Assembly (NCBI RefSeq): GCF_014192105.1
Contig: NZ_JACHXK010000018.1
Coordinates: 105,822-169,821 of the forward strand
From: Paenibacillus phyllosphaerae
GTDB taxonomy: Bacteria > Bacillota > Bacilli > Paenibacillales > Paenibacillaceae
DNA length: 64,000 bases
Reading direction: 5' to 3'
Shown here: positions 53,993 to 63,854 of the stretch, piece after piece
Position numbering within the stretch: the first letter of the stretch is position 1
Layout: each line of letters begins with the position of its first letter
Notes under the pieces: generated by a model
What the model saw: only the letters and a program-made list of their open reading frames with translations
Told to the model about the DNA's origin: nothing
Database searches by the model: none
Translations under genes and position numbers: made by a program

Positions 53993-56900
53993 AATATGAT
54001 GGGATGCGTAAACAGTACGACGATGAAATTTTTGATTTCCATAATGACCAAGAAGCGTGTCATGCACTGATCAGTTTCATTAACAGCGGTGGTAAAGGCG
54101 TTCTGCTACAGACGATGTTTCAAGTGATGAAGCCCGGCACTTCATGGGGAGAGAAAGACAATCGGCGATATCAACAGTTTTTCTTTAATGAAAGGGAAAA
54201 GTTCCAGCCCTATACCTTTCATGTCGCGATGGAGTGGGAGCTCGATGGCAAAGAGAAACGGTACCTGATTGCCGGAGGCGTGTACACCGCAGAAAGAATC
54301 GCATCCCGCTCCGAAGATGACAATGATTTTGAAATTAAGTCTCGTTTCTTGATGTACACGAAGGAATTAGACATCGGCGACAGCATGCTATTTGCATTCT
54401 TGCCTTTCAAGAAGGGGTCAGAGAGTACCACACTGACTGATATGGACAGCTGGCTTAAACCAAACGGCTTTGAAACTTTTGAGCAAACGAAACGTTACCA
54501 TGACACGCTGCGCATGTATAGTATTGATCCTCGGGATTGGGATGTGATGAAAGAGATCAATAAATACGAAGCGGGCGTCGGCAAGTATTTTGAAGGAGCC
54601 GAAGACGACTACTCATTAGTTCGCAAGAAGGTTATACCAATGGCGAGCCACCGGATTCGTCAGAACGACACAGATGATGATTTGGTCGACATATTTAAGA
54701 GTCAAGCGAGCATAGCTAAAAATCTGCCGGTCCTAATTAGCCGAGAGAGTGCTCATCGGGAATTTCTCAGTGAGGCTGAACCCCTCGTAGTTGAAGCAGA
54801 GAAATCGGTGATTAGAGAGAATGAGGAAGCCGCACATGAGCTGCAGGGAAAACGTCTGCTTGCAGCGCTGCAGTTTCTGATCTCTCAGTCAGAAGAGAAA
54901 CAAGCTGTGATCTCCGCTCAACTTAAGAAGGTTGAAAAGCAGATCCGTACGCTGCGATACGAACAGGACAACCTAAGGTATGCTCGCCTGGCACGAATGA
55001 TCGAACAGCTCCATCTCACGATAGCAGAAAAATCGAAGGATTATACCCAACTCTTAGCCGAACACGCTGCCGCCGAGGTGGAGTCTTCAGATGCACGGTT
55101 CGCTGTCCAATTGCGTAAGTGGAGCGATCATCACGCTGATTTAGAGGGCGTAAAGGATCAGATAAGAGTCCTTACCGATAGCAGCGATGCGAAAGAAATT
55201 GCCAAAGAGCTTGAGGCATCAAGGATTAGACTCGAGGCATCATGGTCGGATTTATCCACATCGTTCGCAGATGAGGCCGGGAAGTATCAACAGCTTGAGC
55301 GTCGACTCAATGAGGATTATCGGGTGGCGGGGACATCCGTCAGGAAGTCCATCGAGGCAGTTTCCAACATTACGGCGGCGCAAGTTGAACTTCAACGGTC
55401 TAGGGATAAATTTACTGTCCGACAGAAGCAGATTATTGAAGGGTTTGGTTCCCTCGCTGAAACAGATGCAGAGGCGCTGTATGCAATAGTAAACCAGACA
55501 TGTCAAGAAGCAAAGCATAGGCAGGAACGTGCTCGATCGGAAGTCCATCAGGCAATTCATGCCTTGAATGATCTTAAAATAAGCGAGTCTATAGCTACCG
55601 CTGCTTTGGATTATGCAGAGAAGGAAGCAGCTAATCTTACTGCAGAGATCACGAAGCGAGAGGCTGCCGAAGGTAAACTGTTAAATCATTTGTTGTCGAT
55701 TGTCCAACAACCGTTTGAAACATTCGACCGTCCGTTTGCTGAAGCAGCTAACATGAAGTTAAAGGATATCCATGCACAGCAGAATGTACAACTGCAGAGA
55801 GCCCAAGAGGCGGTTTGGGCAGCTCGTATTGACGTGTCATTGTCAGAAGAAACGTATTGGGTAGCTAATAACGATCTCAAACGGGTTTACGAAGCGTTAA
55901 AGCCTCTAATGGAAGTGTATTACGGCACGGAACTGCTATCTCAAATGCCTAATGATGAGCGCATCGCACAGCTTGGTCTACACCCTTTACTGCCATTTGG
56001 GCTCGTGGTGACGTCGAAAACGTGGCACCGGGCTAATTTGGACCTAAAGCGCCTCGTACCGCAGGTTCAAGCGCCGGTTCCAATATTCATTCGCGATCAA
56101 ATGATCAACGATGAACCCCCCACTTCCTACGTACTGGCTGCAGGCAATAGTGACATTCTTTCGCTCGATGCGGTAGCTTTTAGGCAATGGCGTGAGAGTG
56201 GTGAACAACGTCTACGAGAGTTACTAGATACCCTATACGAAAGTGAGAAGTCGGTAGAACATAGCGGTAAAATGTTGGAGGACTTATCCCATTTACTGAA
56301 ATTGGGCCTTGCTGCCGACTTAAGGTCTGAAGCTGAACGGCTTGCTGTCGAAGTTGAGGCAAGCAAGCGGACACTCACAGCTTTACGTGGTCAACTGGAG
56401 CGGGCACAAGAAAGAATTGATATGGCGGAAGCTGAGCAGCGAAAGGCTGAAGGTGAAATGCAACAGGCTCAGACCGGTCTCGACGAAGTTAAGCGTTACA
56501 TTGATGAATGGAAAGAAGAAAGCGAGCGTCGGAAGCGGGCGATAGAACTCGAGGAAGCACTCGTAGACGCGGAAAAAGAGAAGGTTATCCGGACAGCTGC
56601 GGAGCAAGATATTTACGAAAAGCGAGAAAGCTGGCGTGTGGCCTATCAGAACTGGATTGTAAGGGCGGAGGACACCGTAAAGAATCTGACAACTGTGCTA
56701 TCCGATGCCACCTTACCAGTCCCATGGGATAGGTTTGTGGATTCTGATGTGTTTCCTGAGCTCAATGCAGGGCTATTTCTTCCCGTAATGAATGCCATCT
56801 CTAATCATGAGATCATGCGAAAGTCACAAGAAAATCAAAATGTAGAATTGGCAATACTGCATGAGCGAGAAAAACAATATGCTGAACGGGAGCAAATTCA

Positions 56901-58383
56901 CGCGCAGGCATGCGAACTACAGCGCGCGGACTGGCGGAACTCCTCCGTTAGTACAGAACCGATGTCCGTTTTGGATCAGCGTCAGGTTCGGTGCGAATTG
57001 CGTGTTCGAGAAATTAAAAATAAAATTGACCCTCGGAAAGAAGAACTGTACGGCCTGCAGGCAGATCTTAATTCGAGAGAAAGTGCACTTAAAGAAAAGG
57101 CCGAAGATATTAAGGAAAAGCACCGTCTAGCAGCCGACCCTTGGCTTGCAGAAGAGCTCGACAGTAAAGCACGAACGATTGAATTATCGTTAACATCCAT
57201 GCTAGAAGGACAGATAGTATTGCGATCTGACCTGTCGACCTTAGAAGAGGATTCACGAAAGTACAGTCTTGCCGAAGCTGCGATTTCCGCGCTGGTTGGA
57301 GATGGCGGCGAATTGGTCTTTGATGATACTGAGTTAACTGCTGTTCGTTCGTCGCCTGCTCAAATAGCGGACGAGTGGAAACGTAGAAAGGAAAGCCTTA
57401 CTGGTGATCGGCGCAGTCAGCGCGAAGTGTTGAATAAGAGTCTTCGGATTATCTGTGATAATATCGATTTGAAGACTTGGGATGCGGCATTCAAAAGAGA
57501 TCTCTCAAAAAGCCTGAACCAGTTGGAAACGAAATCGAGTGCAAATGTAGAGGAGACTCTTCGCCGGATGATCCGGTTCAGTGAGGACGGGGTAGTGAAG
57601 TTGGGCCAAGAGAAAGAAAAAGCAGAGCGGGCACAGGATTTCTGGGCCTCCCGCGCTGCGATGAAAGCAGTAGCCATCAGTGATCAGATTCGTTACATGG
57701 TCAATAAAATGACGGTTAAAAATGAGTTTGGACCATTCCCTCTCGTGAAGCTTGAACGCGATGTCCTGCCGCGGCGGCCCGAGGACTGCGAAGTGCCGCT
57801 ACGCGACCATTTTATATCGGCGATCACCCATATTGTTCAGGAATTCGAAACAATTGATGAGGGCAGTAAAAAGCTCGATGATGCAATCCGCAAATGGGTC
57901 GGCGACGAAGAGATTTTGCTAGCAGCTCTTGGTCGAAGCTATCCGAACCTCCTGGTCTACAACATGAGCACAGACAATGCACTCACATACGGAAGACCGC
58001 GTAATGAATACTATTCAAGCTGGCGAACGATTAATCAAGGTTCGGAGACGAAGGCTGACGGCAGTGGTGGACAGAAGCTGGCAGCACGCACCATCGTGAT
58101 GATGATGCTCTTGTCGATGAAGGCAGCAACGGACGAGCACTGGACGACGCTCATCTGCGATAACCCGTTTGCGAATGCGGTGTCTGCGCATGTACTTGAT
58201 CCTATATTTGAAGTCGCCAAGCAGCTGCGTTTTCAGTTGATATTCGTATCGCCGCCTGAGTTAATCCAGACGGATGTCAGTAAACGATTCCCGGTATATT
58301 ACAAGCTCGATTTCCGCGAGGAACGAGGTCGTGAGATGGTGACCCAGACCGTTGAGCGAAGCTTCCGGACCTACGTGCGATAG
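53956..58383 (+). CDS. jetC: Wadjet SMC-like ATPase JetC
   Basis: A 1475-residue SMC/MukB-type ATPase that extrudes DNA loops. The N-terminal head (about 1-230) has a P-loop-like FINSGGKGVLLQTMF near residues 40-55, in which Gly stands where Ser/Thr is usual. Coiled coils (about 290-500 and 770-1290) flank a hinge-like region (about 640-740). The C-terminal head has the ABC signature SGGQKLAARTIVMMMLL (about 1367) and a Walker B-like WTTLICDNPF (about 1397). GTG at 53956 follows AGGGGGAAG and overlaps jetB. Coiled-coil length and four-gene order identify it as JetC and not chromosomal SMC or RecN/SbcC. Confidence 0.93.
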   Translation: MPRINRLRIAGLKYDGMRKQYDDEIFDFHNDQEACHALISFINSGGKGVLLQTMFQVMKPGTSWGEKDNRRYQQFFFNEREKFQPYTFHVAMEWELDGKEKRYLIAGGVYTAERIASRSEDDNDFEIKSRFLMYTKELDIGDSMLFAFLPFKKGSESTTLTDMDSWLKPNGFETFEQTKRYHDTLRMYSIDPRDWDVMKEINKYEAGVGKYFEGAEDDYSLVRKKVIPMASHRIRQNDTDDDLVDIFKSQASIAKNLPVLISRESAHREFLSEAEPLVVEAEKSVIRENEEAAHELQGKRLLAALQFLISQSEEKQAVISAQLKKVEKQIRTLRYEQDNLRYARLARMIEQLHLTIAEKSKDYTQLLAEHAAAEVESSDARFAVQLRKWSDHHADLEGVKDQIRVLTDSSDAKEIAKELEASRIRLEASWSDLSTSFADEAGKYQQLERRLNEDYRVAGTSVRKSIEAVSNITAAQVELQRSRDKFTVRQKQIIEGFGSLAETDAEALYAIVNQTCQEAKHRQERARSEVHQAIHALNDLKISESIATAALDYAEKEAANLTAEITKREAAEGKLLNHLLSIVQQPFETFDRPFAEAANMKLKDIHAQQNVQLQRAQEAVWAARIDVSLSEETYWVANNDLKRVYEALKPLMEVYYGTELLSQMPNDERIAQLGLHPLLPFGLVVTSKTWHRANLDLKRLVPQVQAPVPIFIRDQMINDEPPTSYVLAAGNSDILSLDAVAFRQWRESGEQRLRELLDTLYESEKSVEHSGKMLEDLSHLLKLGLAADLRSEAERLAVEVEASKRTLTALRGQLERAQERIDMAEAEQRKAEGEMQQAQTGLDEVKRYIDEWKEESERRKRAIELEEALVDAEKEKVIRTAAEQDIYEKRESWRVAYQNWIVRAEDTVKNLTTVLSDATLPVPWDRFVDSDVFPELNAGLFLPVMNAISNHEIMRKSQENQNVELAILHEREKQYAEREQIHAQACELQRADWRNSSVSTEPMSVLDQRQVRCELRVREIKNKIDPRKEELYGLQADLNSRESALKEKAEDIKEKHRLAADPWLAEELDSKARTIELSLTSMLEGQIVLRSDLSTLEEDSRKYSLAEAAISALVGDGGELVFDDTELTAVRSSPAQIADEWKRRKESLTGDRRSQREVLNKSLRIICDNIDLKTWDAAFKRDLSKSLNQLETKSSANVEETLRRMIRFSEDGVVKLGQEKEKAERAQDFWASRAAMKAVAISDQIRYMVNKMTVKNEFGPFPLVKLERDVLPRRPEDCEVPLRDHFISAITHIVQEFETIDEGSKKLDDAIRKWVGDEEILLAALGRSYPNLLVYNMSTDNALTYGRPRNEYYSSWRTINQGSETKADGSGGQKLAARTIVMMMLLSMKAATDEHWTTLICDNPFANAVSAHVLDPIFEVAKQLRFQLIFVSPPELIQTDVSKRFPVYYKLDFREERGREMVTQTVERSFRTYVR

Positions 58384-58408
58384 AACGGCTTTTAGGCCGT
58401 TCTTTTTC
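58382..58408 (+). terminator. Terminator of the Wadjet operon
   Basis: AGAACGGC at 58382-58389 pairs with GCCGTTCT at 58396-58403, then TTTTC. Confidence 0.85.
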
Positions 58409-58493
58409 TACTCCCGTCGCTTTTACGGGAACGTTTGTTTGTAGTATACTTCTGTATGTGGTTTATTCCTTTATGAAGGAGGCGGGGAATAGC

Positions 58494-58784
58494 ATGATGT
58501 ACAATGTGCATTTTTGGTACGGTAAGTACGGAAGTAGAAAAAGCAAGTCCAAGTTTGAAGGTCTTGTTTTTGCGAAAAACCGTGAACATGTCCATGAACT
58601 GATAGATAATATCAAATCGGAATTCCCACTAATTGAAATTGAATATGTTAGCATTACAGGAGGAACGAAGACCCTTGAAGAAATCTATGAAACTTGGGAT
58701 GAATTACGAGGTATTCCGCCCGAAAAGGGTAGAATATTAAATGCATTTTATCAAAAACAATTAATACGTAAGTATCTAGCATAA
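58494..58784 (+). CDS. Small protein of unknown function after the Wadjet operon
   Basis: A 96-residue protein, MMYNVHFWYGKYGSRKSKSK then an alpha/beta-looking body (FEGLVFAKNREHVHELIDNI, IEIEYVSITGG) and a basic helical end. AGGAGG lies eleven bases before the ATG at 58494; an in-frame ATG at 58497 is equally possible. It is separated from jetC by a terminator, so it is not part of that operon. I recognise no family. It could be an accessory protein of either the defence system or the adjacent transposon. Confidence 0.65.
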   Translation: MMYNVHFWYGKYGSRKSKSKFEGLVFAKNREHVHELIDNIKSEFPLIEIEYVSITGGTKTLEEIYETWDELRGIPPEKGRILNAFYQKQLIRKYLA

Positions 58785-58857
58785 ATTATGGGAGCGGTTC
58801 TTTTCGCCGAATAGACATATGTATAAAATACTACGTAATATTAAAATGTAAGTTTTG

Positions 58858-58886
58858 TTGACCAAGCTATGAATCTACTGTATTTT
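58858..58886 (+). promoter_or_regulatory. Candidate promoter for the tnpABC operon
   Basis: TTGACC at 58858-58863, a 17-base spacer and TATTTT at 58881-58886, about 95 bases before tnpA. Confidence 0.4.
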
Positions 58887-58979
58887 CATATAGTGTTACA
58901 CATTATATATGGACATCCACAAAAGAGAGTGTAGGAGGTCCTTTTTTTGTGGCAAAAATGATTGTGGCGGTGAGGGCAA

Positions 58980-60335
58980 GTGGGATCCTATTTTCATGTA
59001 TTTTGTCCCAAAGGAGTGACCAGTAAATACAGGCTGATTGTTTACGATTGTAAGAAGGAGCCCTTTATTCCGTTGACCGAGTATTATCACGATCAGATAA
59101 AGCGAATAAATGAGAGTTCAGTTTTAGCATATCTAAACACCCTTAAGCCGTTCTTCTATTGGATTGAAAAGAAAAGCAGCTATAAGGGGGCCATCGTTCA
59201 ATGGAATGGTGAACCCAAAGGCGTTAAGGAAGCTGTAAGACAATATTTAATACAGGAGATGCATTGTAAAGTTCGCGGCAGGGAAAATCATGAAGGTATT
59301 TACATGACGAGTAAAAGTTCAAAAACAGTCCAGTTGTTCTTAGCTGCGATCAAGGGTTTTTACAGGAGCATGTTACGTATGAAAATGTATCCTTATGAAA
59401 ACCCTTTGGTGGATTTAGAGTGGGAAGATAACTATGGTGAACTACCTGGAGCACGCCAGAATAGACCTAGGATGCCACAAGCTGCCGGTACTGAAGAGCC
59501 TCTATCGTTTCGTGGGCGAACTGATTCTTATTTCAAAGTCATTAACGAAGAATGGGTTCCAGAAATTATAGGAGACTGGGATTTACCATATCGCATTTAT
59601 CACGCAGGAAGCCTTGAAAACTGGCGTCTTCGGGATGAGGTCATTTCTCGATTCATGTTTGAGACAGGCGCAAGAATATCAGAAATATTAGAATTAACAG
59701 TTGGTGACTATCGCAAGCGTTCAGATATTCATGAGTTAGCTGCGATTAATAAGGGTAGCTTCAAGAAAAGAATAAAGTTCATTCGAATCTCTCCTGAGAC
59801 ATTGAAATTGCTTATACGATACGTCAACACAGAGAGGAGACAATCCGCACCCAACCAAGTCAAATTTCAGGACTTACCTGATTCAGCGCCTTTATTCTTA
59901 TCCACACGAGGCACAGCTTACACATATTCAGCATTCTACTCGAATTGGACTCGGGTAACTATTAGTGCTGGAATTAAGTTAAATCCTCATAAAGCCCGAC
60001 ATTGGTTTGTAACCTCAATACTGCGTGGGATTTATGAAAACGCGAGTTCAGGTGCTGACATTGAGAGCAAAAAGAAACAATTAATAGAATATATGAAGTG
60101 GCGTGATCCTGAAACTTTGACCGTGTATGAGCATTATTATGACGAGCAGAAGTTCCGTGACTTACATGAACAAATGCAAGAAAATTACTTGAAACGTGAA
60201 AAAGCGTATCTTAAATCAGTTAAGAATGGTTCAACGCCTGAACAACTAAATAAAGAGCCGACCGAGTTAGTGGAGATTCTTACCTCTGACGACTCTGAAT
60301 GGCTAACTGACTTTTATGAAGGAATGAATGATTAG
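58980..60335 (+). CDS. tnpA: Tn554-type tyrosine recombinase TnpA
   Basis: A 451-residue site-specific recombinase. A SAM-like N-terminal DNA-binding domain (about 25-135) precedes a catalytic domain with Arg in TGARISEILELTV (about 231), the HxxR box as HKARHWFV (about 337) and a candidate nucleophilic Tyr in YEHYYDEQKF (about 383-387). Its size and its linkage to a longer recombinase and a small third protein are those of Tn554. The start is GTG at 58980 with weak upstream GTGAGGG. A strong AGGAGG at 58934 instead serves a GTG in another frame, which reads 25 codons and stops, so the true N-terminus may involve a frameshift. Confidence 0.87.
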   Translation: MGSYFHVFCPKGVTSKYRLIVYDCKKEPFIPLTEYYHDQIKRINESSVLAYLNTLKPFFYWIEKKSSYKGAIVQWNGEPKGVKEAVRQYLIQEMHCKVRGRENHEGIYMTSKSSKTVQLFLAAIKGFYRSMLRMKMYPYENPLVDLEWEDNYGELPGARQNRPRMPQAAGTEEPLSFRGRTDSYFKVINEEWVPEIIGDWDLPYRIYHAGSLENWRLRDEVISRFMFETGARISEILELTVGDYRKRSDIHELAAINKGSFKKRIKFIRISPETLKLLIRYVNTERRQSAPNQVKFQDLPDSAPLFLSTRGTAYTYSAFYSNWTRVTISAGIKLNPHKARHWFVTSILRGIYENASSGADIESKKKQLIEYMKWRDPETLTVYEHYYDEQKFRDLHEQMQENYLKREKAYLKSVKNGSTPEQLNKEPTELVEILTSDDSEWLTDFYEGMND

Positions 60336-62458
60336 TGAACAGCATGGAACTACCAGTCGAATTTCAAGATAAAGCATGGGCTAAGCTTTTATTCGGTAAG
60401 CTCCCTGACAGAATCCTGTTTTTAACCGATCCTAACGGTAATTATTATTGGGAACAGGTCGAGGAGAAGAATCTCAAATATTTTGCAAAGCAATGTCTAG
60501 GAAATCCATGGGCAGATCATTTTGGTCTGGCGTTGTTATGCTTAACAGATCGAAGATTAACCCCATCCTCAATCATGAACATAACCTCGGTTTTAAATGC
60601 ACGGTTCCGTGACCTATTCAATCACTTTAAGTTAAGCAAAGTCGAGGACTTATTGCCCTCTCACGTCGAAATGTATGTAACTGGCCAGATCCTTCAGGAA
60701 CACTCGGATAGACAACGTCAGAGTATTCTCACGCTGTACAATACATTTATGTTTAATCTTAAGAAGTGGATTGGAACACAGTTCACGGATGAAATTCAGC
60801 AGGACCTTGCTCAATATCAATTGCCGGTACTGCCGTTCGATAATCGTGATTTTAGTGTTCGAACCAAGGCAATTACCAACGCTAAGAACAAAAGAAAAGA
60901 AGATACATCTGCCGTGACACCTCTACTGCCTGAAATAAGAGCCATTGGCCATTTGAGGTGGAATCAAGTTAGCCGGCTGCGTGAGGCCTATCGTAAGGCT
61001 GTTCAATCCGTTAAAGACGACAACCTGACGCTACCAGTTGATTTTTATTATGATGAATCGGAGTACGCAAATGAAAGATGGCACTTCACGCTCTGGGATA
61101 TCTCGAGCTATGAACACGAGATTGAAGGAAAAAACCAATATCGTGAGCCGAATGATAAGGATTATTTCCTGGAGTACATTAAAGCCGAAAAACTCGATGA
61201 TGGCTCTGCCGGGGAAGGCCCCTGGTTTTTAGACCTCCTGCGACTAAGATTATTAGGTCAATGGGATACCCAATATACAGGTGAGGAACATCGGGCCAAA
61301 GTAATGGAATACCTTAACCACTGGGGGTATGATGTGAATGAGGATGGTAAGACTACAGCCCCGTTTCTCCCGCGCAATCCTGGCTTATTAATCCAGGGTT
61401 TGTATCTTACAAAGAAGCAGCGTAACACAAATAAGGTATTCATCAACATTGAACCGATTTATGCAGCCTGTATGTTTGCTCGCTTTGCTTTGGACATTAT
61501 TACGTCTTCAGGAGCCAGAATAAATGAATTGCTACAAATCAGCTATGACAAAGAGTGCTGTATAATAACCGTCGATAAAAGTGCCTCACCACCCAGGAAA
61601 AATTACATCTTCCGTCTCACTCCCAAGGGACGAGAAGAGGCTGAGAATTACTACATGCCTGAAGATGTTTTTAAGTTTATGACTGAAATTGTTAAGATGC
61701 TAAAAGAGTCATACGGTAATGATGGAATTCCTGATGTTGAGTTCGATGTAGAAAGCCGGAAACATCTTCTGGACACTAAAAAGTATATTTTTCAGTATCA
61801 GTCTAGGCATATCAATGTGTTCACTATCAATGCTATTTTAAGATTCTTACTACACGGCATCATCATTCAAACAGCTGAAGGCAATCAGGTAATCGTGAAA
61901 TCCCACTTATTTCGTCATGCATTTGCAACGCATGCCGTTCAAAGCGAAAAGCTTCCGCTGGATATCGTCAAATCGCTCCTCCATCAGAAGGATGTTGAGG
62001 TAACTGCATACTACTCAGCTCCCACATCCCAGCAAATTTCCGATTCAATTAATAGTCTCCATGAAAGTTGGATTACTCAAATCGATATTCAGAAGGGGAT
62101 ATTAAGAGGGCCAGAGGAACTTCAAGAATTATTTGATGACTACCGTGAGAAAGTAGGTACCCTTTCAAAGGTAGTAGGAGGGATCTGTACGATCGATTCG
62201 GTTTGCCCTACAAAAATGGCATGTATCGGTTGTGCAGCAAAGGTTCCGCGGCCAGAGTTTAAAGATGAAATAACGGTTCTTTACGATTGGGCAGATGAAA
62301 GTGAGAAGCGATTTGAAAAACTTGGATTGCCACTTGAAGCTCAAAAGATGAAGATAACTAAGAACCGCGCTCGAAATGAGCTCAAAGAGATACAATTAAT
62401 TGAAAGATACCAGAAGGATGAAAAACATGCGCCAGAAATCAGAATCGCCCGTAAATAA
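60335..62458 (+). CDS. tnpB: Tn554-type tyrosine recombinase TnpB
   Basis: A 707-residue second recombinase whose GTG start at 60335 overlaps the tnpA stop by one base. The catalytic Arg lies in SSGARINELLQIS (about 394), the HxxR box in SHLFRHAFATH (about 524) and a Tyr in EVTAYYSAP (about 557). The C-terminus has a Cys cluster (CTIDSVCPTKMACIGC, about 625) that probably binds zinc. Length and order match TnpB of Tn554, which acts with TnpA in excision and integration. Confidence 0.88.
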   Translation: MNSMELPVEFQDKAWAKLLFGKLPDRILFLTDPNGNYYWEQVEEKNLKYFAKQCLGNPWADHFGLALLCLTDRRLTPSSIMNITSVLNARFRDLFNHFKLSKVEDLLPSHVEMYVTGQILQEHSDRQRQSILTLYNTFMFNLKKWIGTQFTDEIQQDLAQYQLPVLPFDNRDFSVRTKAITNAKNKRKEDTSAVTPLLPEIRAIGHLRWNQVSRLREAYRKAVQSVKDDNLTLPVDFYYDESEYANERWHFTLWDISSYEHEIEGKNQYREPNDKDYFLEYIKAEKLDDGSAGEGPWFLDLLRLRLLGQWDTQYTGEEHRAKVMEYLNHWGYDVNEDGKTTAPFLPRNPGLLIQGLYLTKKQRNTNKVFINIEPIYAACMFARFALDIITSSGARINELLQISYDKECCIITVDKSASPPRKNYIFRLTPKGREEAENYYMPEDVFKFMTEIVKMLKESYGNDGIPDVEFDVESRKHLLDTKKYIFQYQSRHINVFTINAILRFLLHGIIIQTAEGNQVIVKSHLFRHAFATHAVQSEKLPLDIVKSLLHQKDVEVTAYYSAPTSQQISDSINSLHESWITQIDIQKGILRGPEELQELFDDYREKVGTLSKVVGGICTIDSVCPTKMACIGCAAKVPRPEFKDEITVLYDWADESEKRFEKLGLPLEAQKMKITKNRARNELKEIQLIERYQKDEKHAPEIRIARK

Positions 62459-62897
62459 TGAGTTATCTTGGCTTCAGGTCAGATACGAGCAACGAAAAAA
62501 CAGATCCGTAGAGTTAGGAATCAATGCCATCGATAAGCTTGTAAAAGATAATAATCCCGTTTCTTATCGTACTGTATCGGAACTAACTCGGGAGTTAGAT
62601 CCGGATGGTGAAGGCATTCACCCTAATACGATCCGTAAAAATAGTGAACTTCATGATTATTTCGTTCAGCACCGAACTGCCAAGCCATATAAGCCGCGTA
62701 AAAGGGCTGTAAAACAGCTCTTGGACGATATGGACTCATTCAAGCAGATCAAGATTAACCGTGACCTAGAGCGCGTTAGACAGCGTTATATGCAGTCCAC
62801 AAAGGCCGAACTGGTAGAACATCTGATACGACTTGAACTATATGTTGCTCAGCAGAATCAGATTTGGTTGAAAAATGAGTTCGAGAAATTTCAATGA
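62427..62897 (+). CDS. tnpC: Tn554-type transposition protein TnpC (DUF6262-like)
   Basis: A 156-residue basic protein, the third gene of the trio, overlapping tnpB by 32 bases. Its middle (PVSYRTVSELTRELDPDGEG, HPNTIRKNSELHDYF) looks like the helix-turn-helix of TnpC/DUF6262 proteins, and the last 50 residues are a coiled helix. TnpC influences the orientation and frequency of Tn554 transposition. The start is taken as ATG at 62427 after AGAAGG; a TTG at 62400 and an ATG at 62418 are alternatives. Confidence 0.82.
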   Translation: MRQKSESPVNNELSWLQVRYEQRKNRSVELGINAIDKLVKDNNPVSYRTVSELTRELDPDGEGIHPNTIRKNSELHDYFVQHRTAKPYKPRKRAVKQLLDDMDSFKQIKINRDLERVRQRYMQSTKAELVEHLIRLELYVAQQNQIWLKNEFEKFQ

Positions 62898-62930
62898 TTA
62901 TATTAGTCGCTCAAATAAGCTAACAGCAGC

Positions 62931-62960
62931 CGGCGTTAAGCTAACGGGCAGGATAGTTCC
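62931..62960 (+). repeat. AACGGG-type intergenic repeat, copy 5
   Basis: GCGTTAAGCTAACGGGCAGG followed by ATAGTTCC. This form carries the fullest TTAAGCTAACGGGCAG. Confidence 0.55.
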
Positions 62961-63022
62961 AATATGTGGTAGTATTGTATAGGATACTTCGATTAAAGTT
63001 TATAGAATAGGGGCTAAGGTCA

Positions 63023-63250
63023 ATGGGGAAATACCTTTGTGACTGCGGAAATTTGCTCTCCAATACATCCGTGCCAAACGAAGTGCAACTACGTGTTTAT
63101 ACTGACGAAGAGTATTGGCGATTAATGGGGGCTGAATCAGCGTCAGATTTGATTTCGCCTAGTATTGATGTTTGGAAATGTGCTATGTGCGAAAGGCTTT
63201 TTGTTTTTAAGAAGGGTTCACTATATAAGAAATATAAGCTGGACGTATAA
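63023..63250 (+). CDS. Small putative zinc-binding protein of unknown function
   Basis: A 75-residue protein, MGKYLCDCGNLLSNTSVPNE at the start and WKCAMCERLFVFKKG near the end. The two Cys pairs (CxC and CxxC) could bind one zinc ion. ATG follows AGGGGCTAAGG. It lies just after the recombinase trio, a place where cargo genes of Tn554-like elements are found, but nothing shows that it belongs to the element. Confidence 0.65.
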   Translation: MGKYLCDCGNLLSNTSVPNEVQLRVYTDEEYWRLMGAESASDLISPSIDVWKCAMCERLFVFKKGSLYKKYKLDV

Positions 63251-63476
63251 ATTTAGTTTTAATCTATCGAAGAACGATACTTCAACAAACACACCAAGAA
63301 AAGGTTGCCGCGAATAGATGACTATCGGGGAAGTTCAAATCATCGTATTTAAGGTTCTCAAAGGTAGATTGCTCCATTTATCATATAGCTTAAGGGTAGT
63401 ATGTTTCTAAGTAAGGTTTTAGGTAGTGTTGTAAAGTGAAATAGCGATTCTAATCAATTTAGATGGAGGCATTAAA

Positions 63477-63806
63477 ATGGACTATAAGGTGCACAGTGTA
63501 TCCAAAACATTTTATGAAGATTCCTTACAAGTTATAGGCATATATCAGAGAATGATTGACGAAATTGACACCTATAAGCCAGATGAACGTATGTTGGTTC
63601 ATTCCTTTGATGCTAGAAATTATCCTGGGATAGAAGACATGTTACTTAAAAAAAGAATTATTAAGTATAAAGTTAGATACATGGCAAAATACCTTACAAT
63701 TGCAAGAAAAAAAGAAGAAGGTCCTTCGATTAGACGAGAACTGCTTCTAGAACTAGAAGGTATCAAAGAGCACCTTGCTAATGTAATTGTCGCTGATGAC
63801 CATTAA
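63477..63806 (+). CDS. Small helical protein of unknown function
   Basis: A 109-residue protein, charged and mostly helical, with no signal peptide. The ATG lies eight bases after GGAGG. Segments MLVHSFDARNYPGIEDML and KKRIIKYKVRYMAKYLTIAR give a basic middle. I recognise no family. Confidence 0.6.
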   Translation: MDYKVHSVSKTFYEDSLQVIGIYQRMIDEIDTYKPDERMLVHSFDARNYPGIEDMLLKKRIIKYKVRYMAKYLTIARKKEEGPSIRRELLLELEGIKEHLANVIVADDH

Positions 63807-63854
63807 GTAACTGGTGAACTGAGAGTAGCTTGTCGAAACGACAGTTCCCCTTAA

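Noticed and set aside
53956..58383. Chromosomal SMC, MukB or SbcC instead of Wadjet JetC
   Set aside because: The four-gene overlapping order with a TOPRIM partner and the short kleisin- and KITE-like genes is specific to Wadjet.
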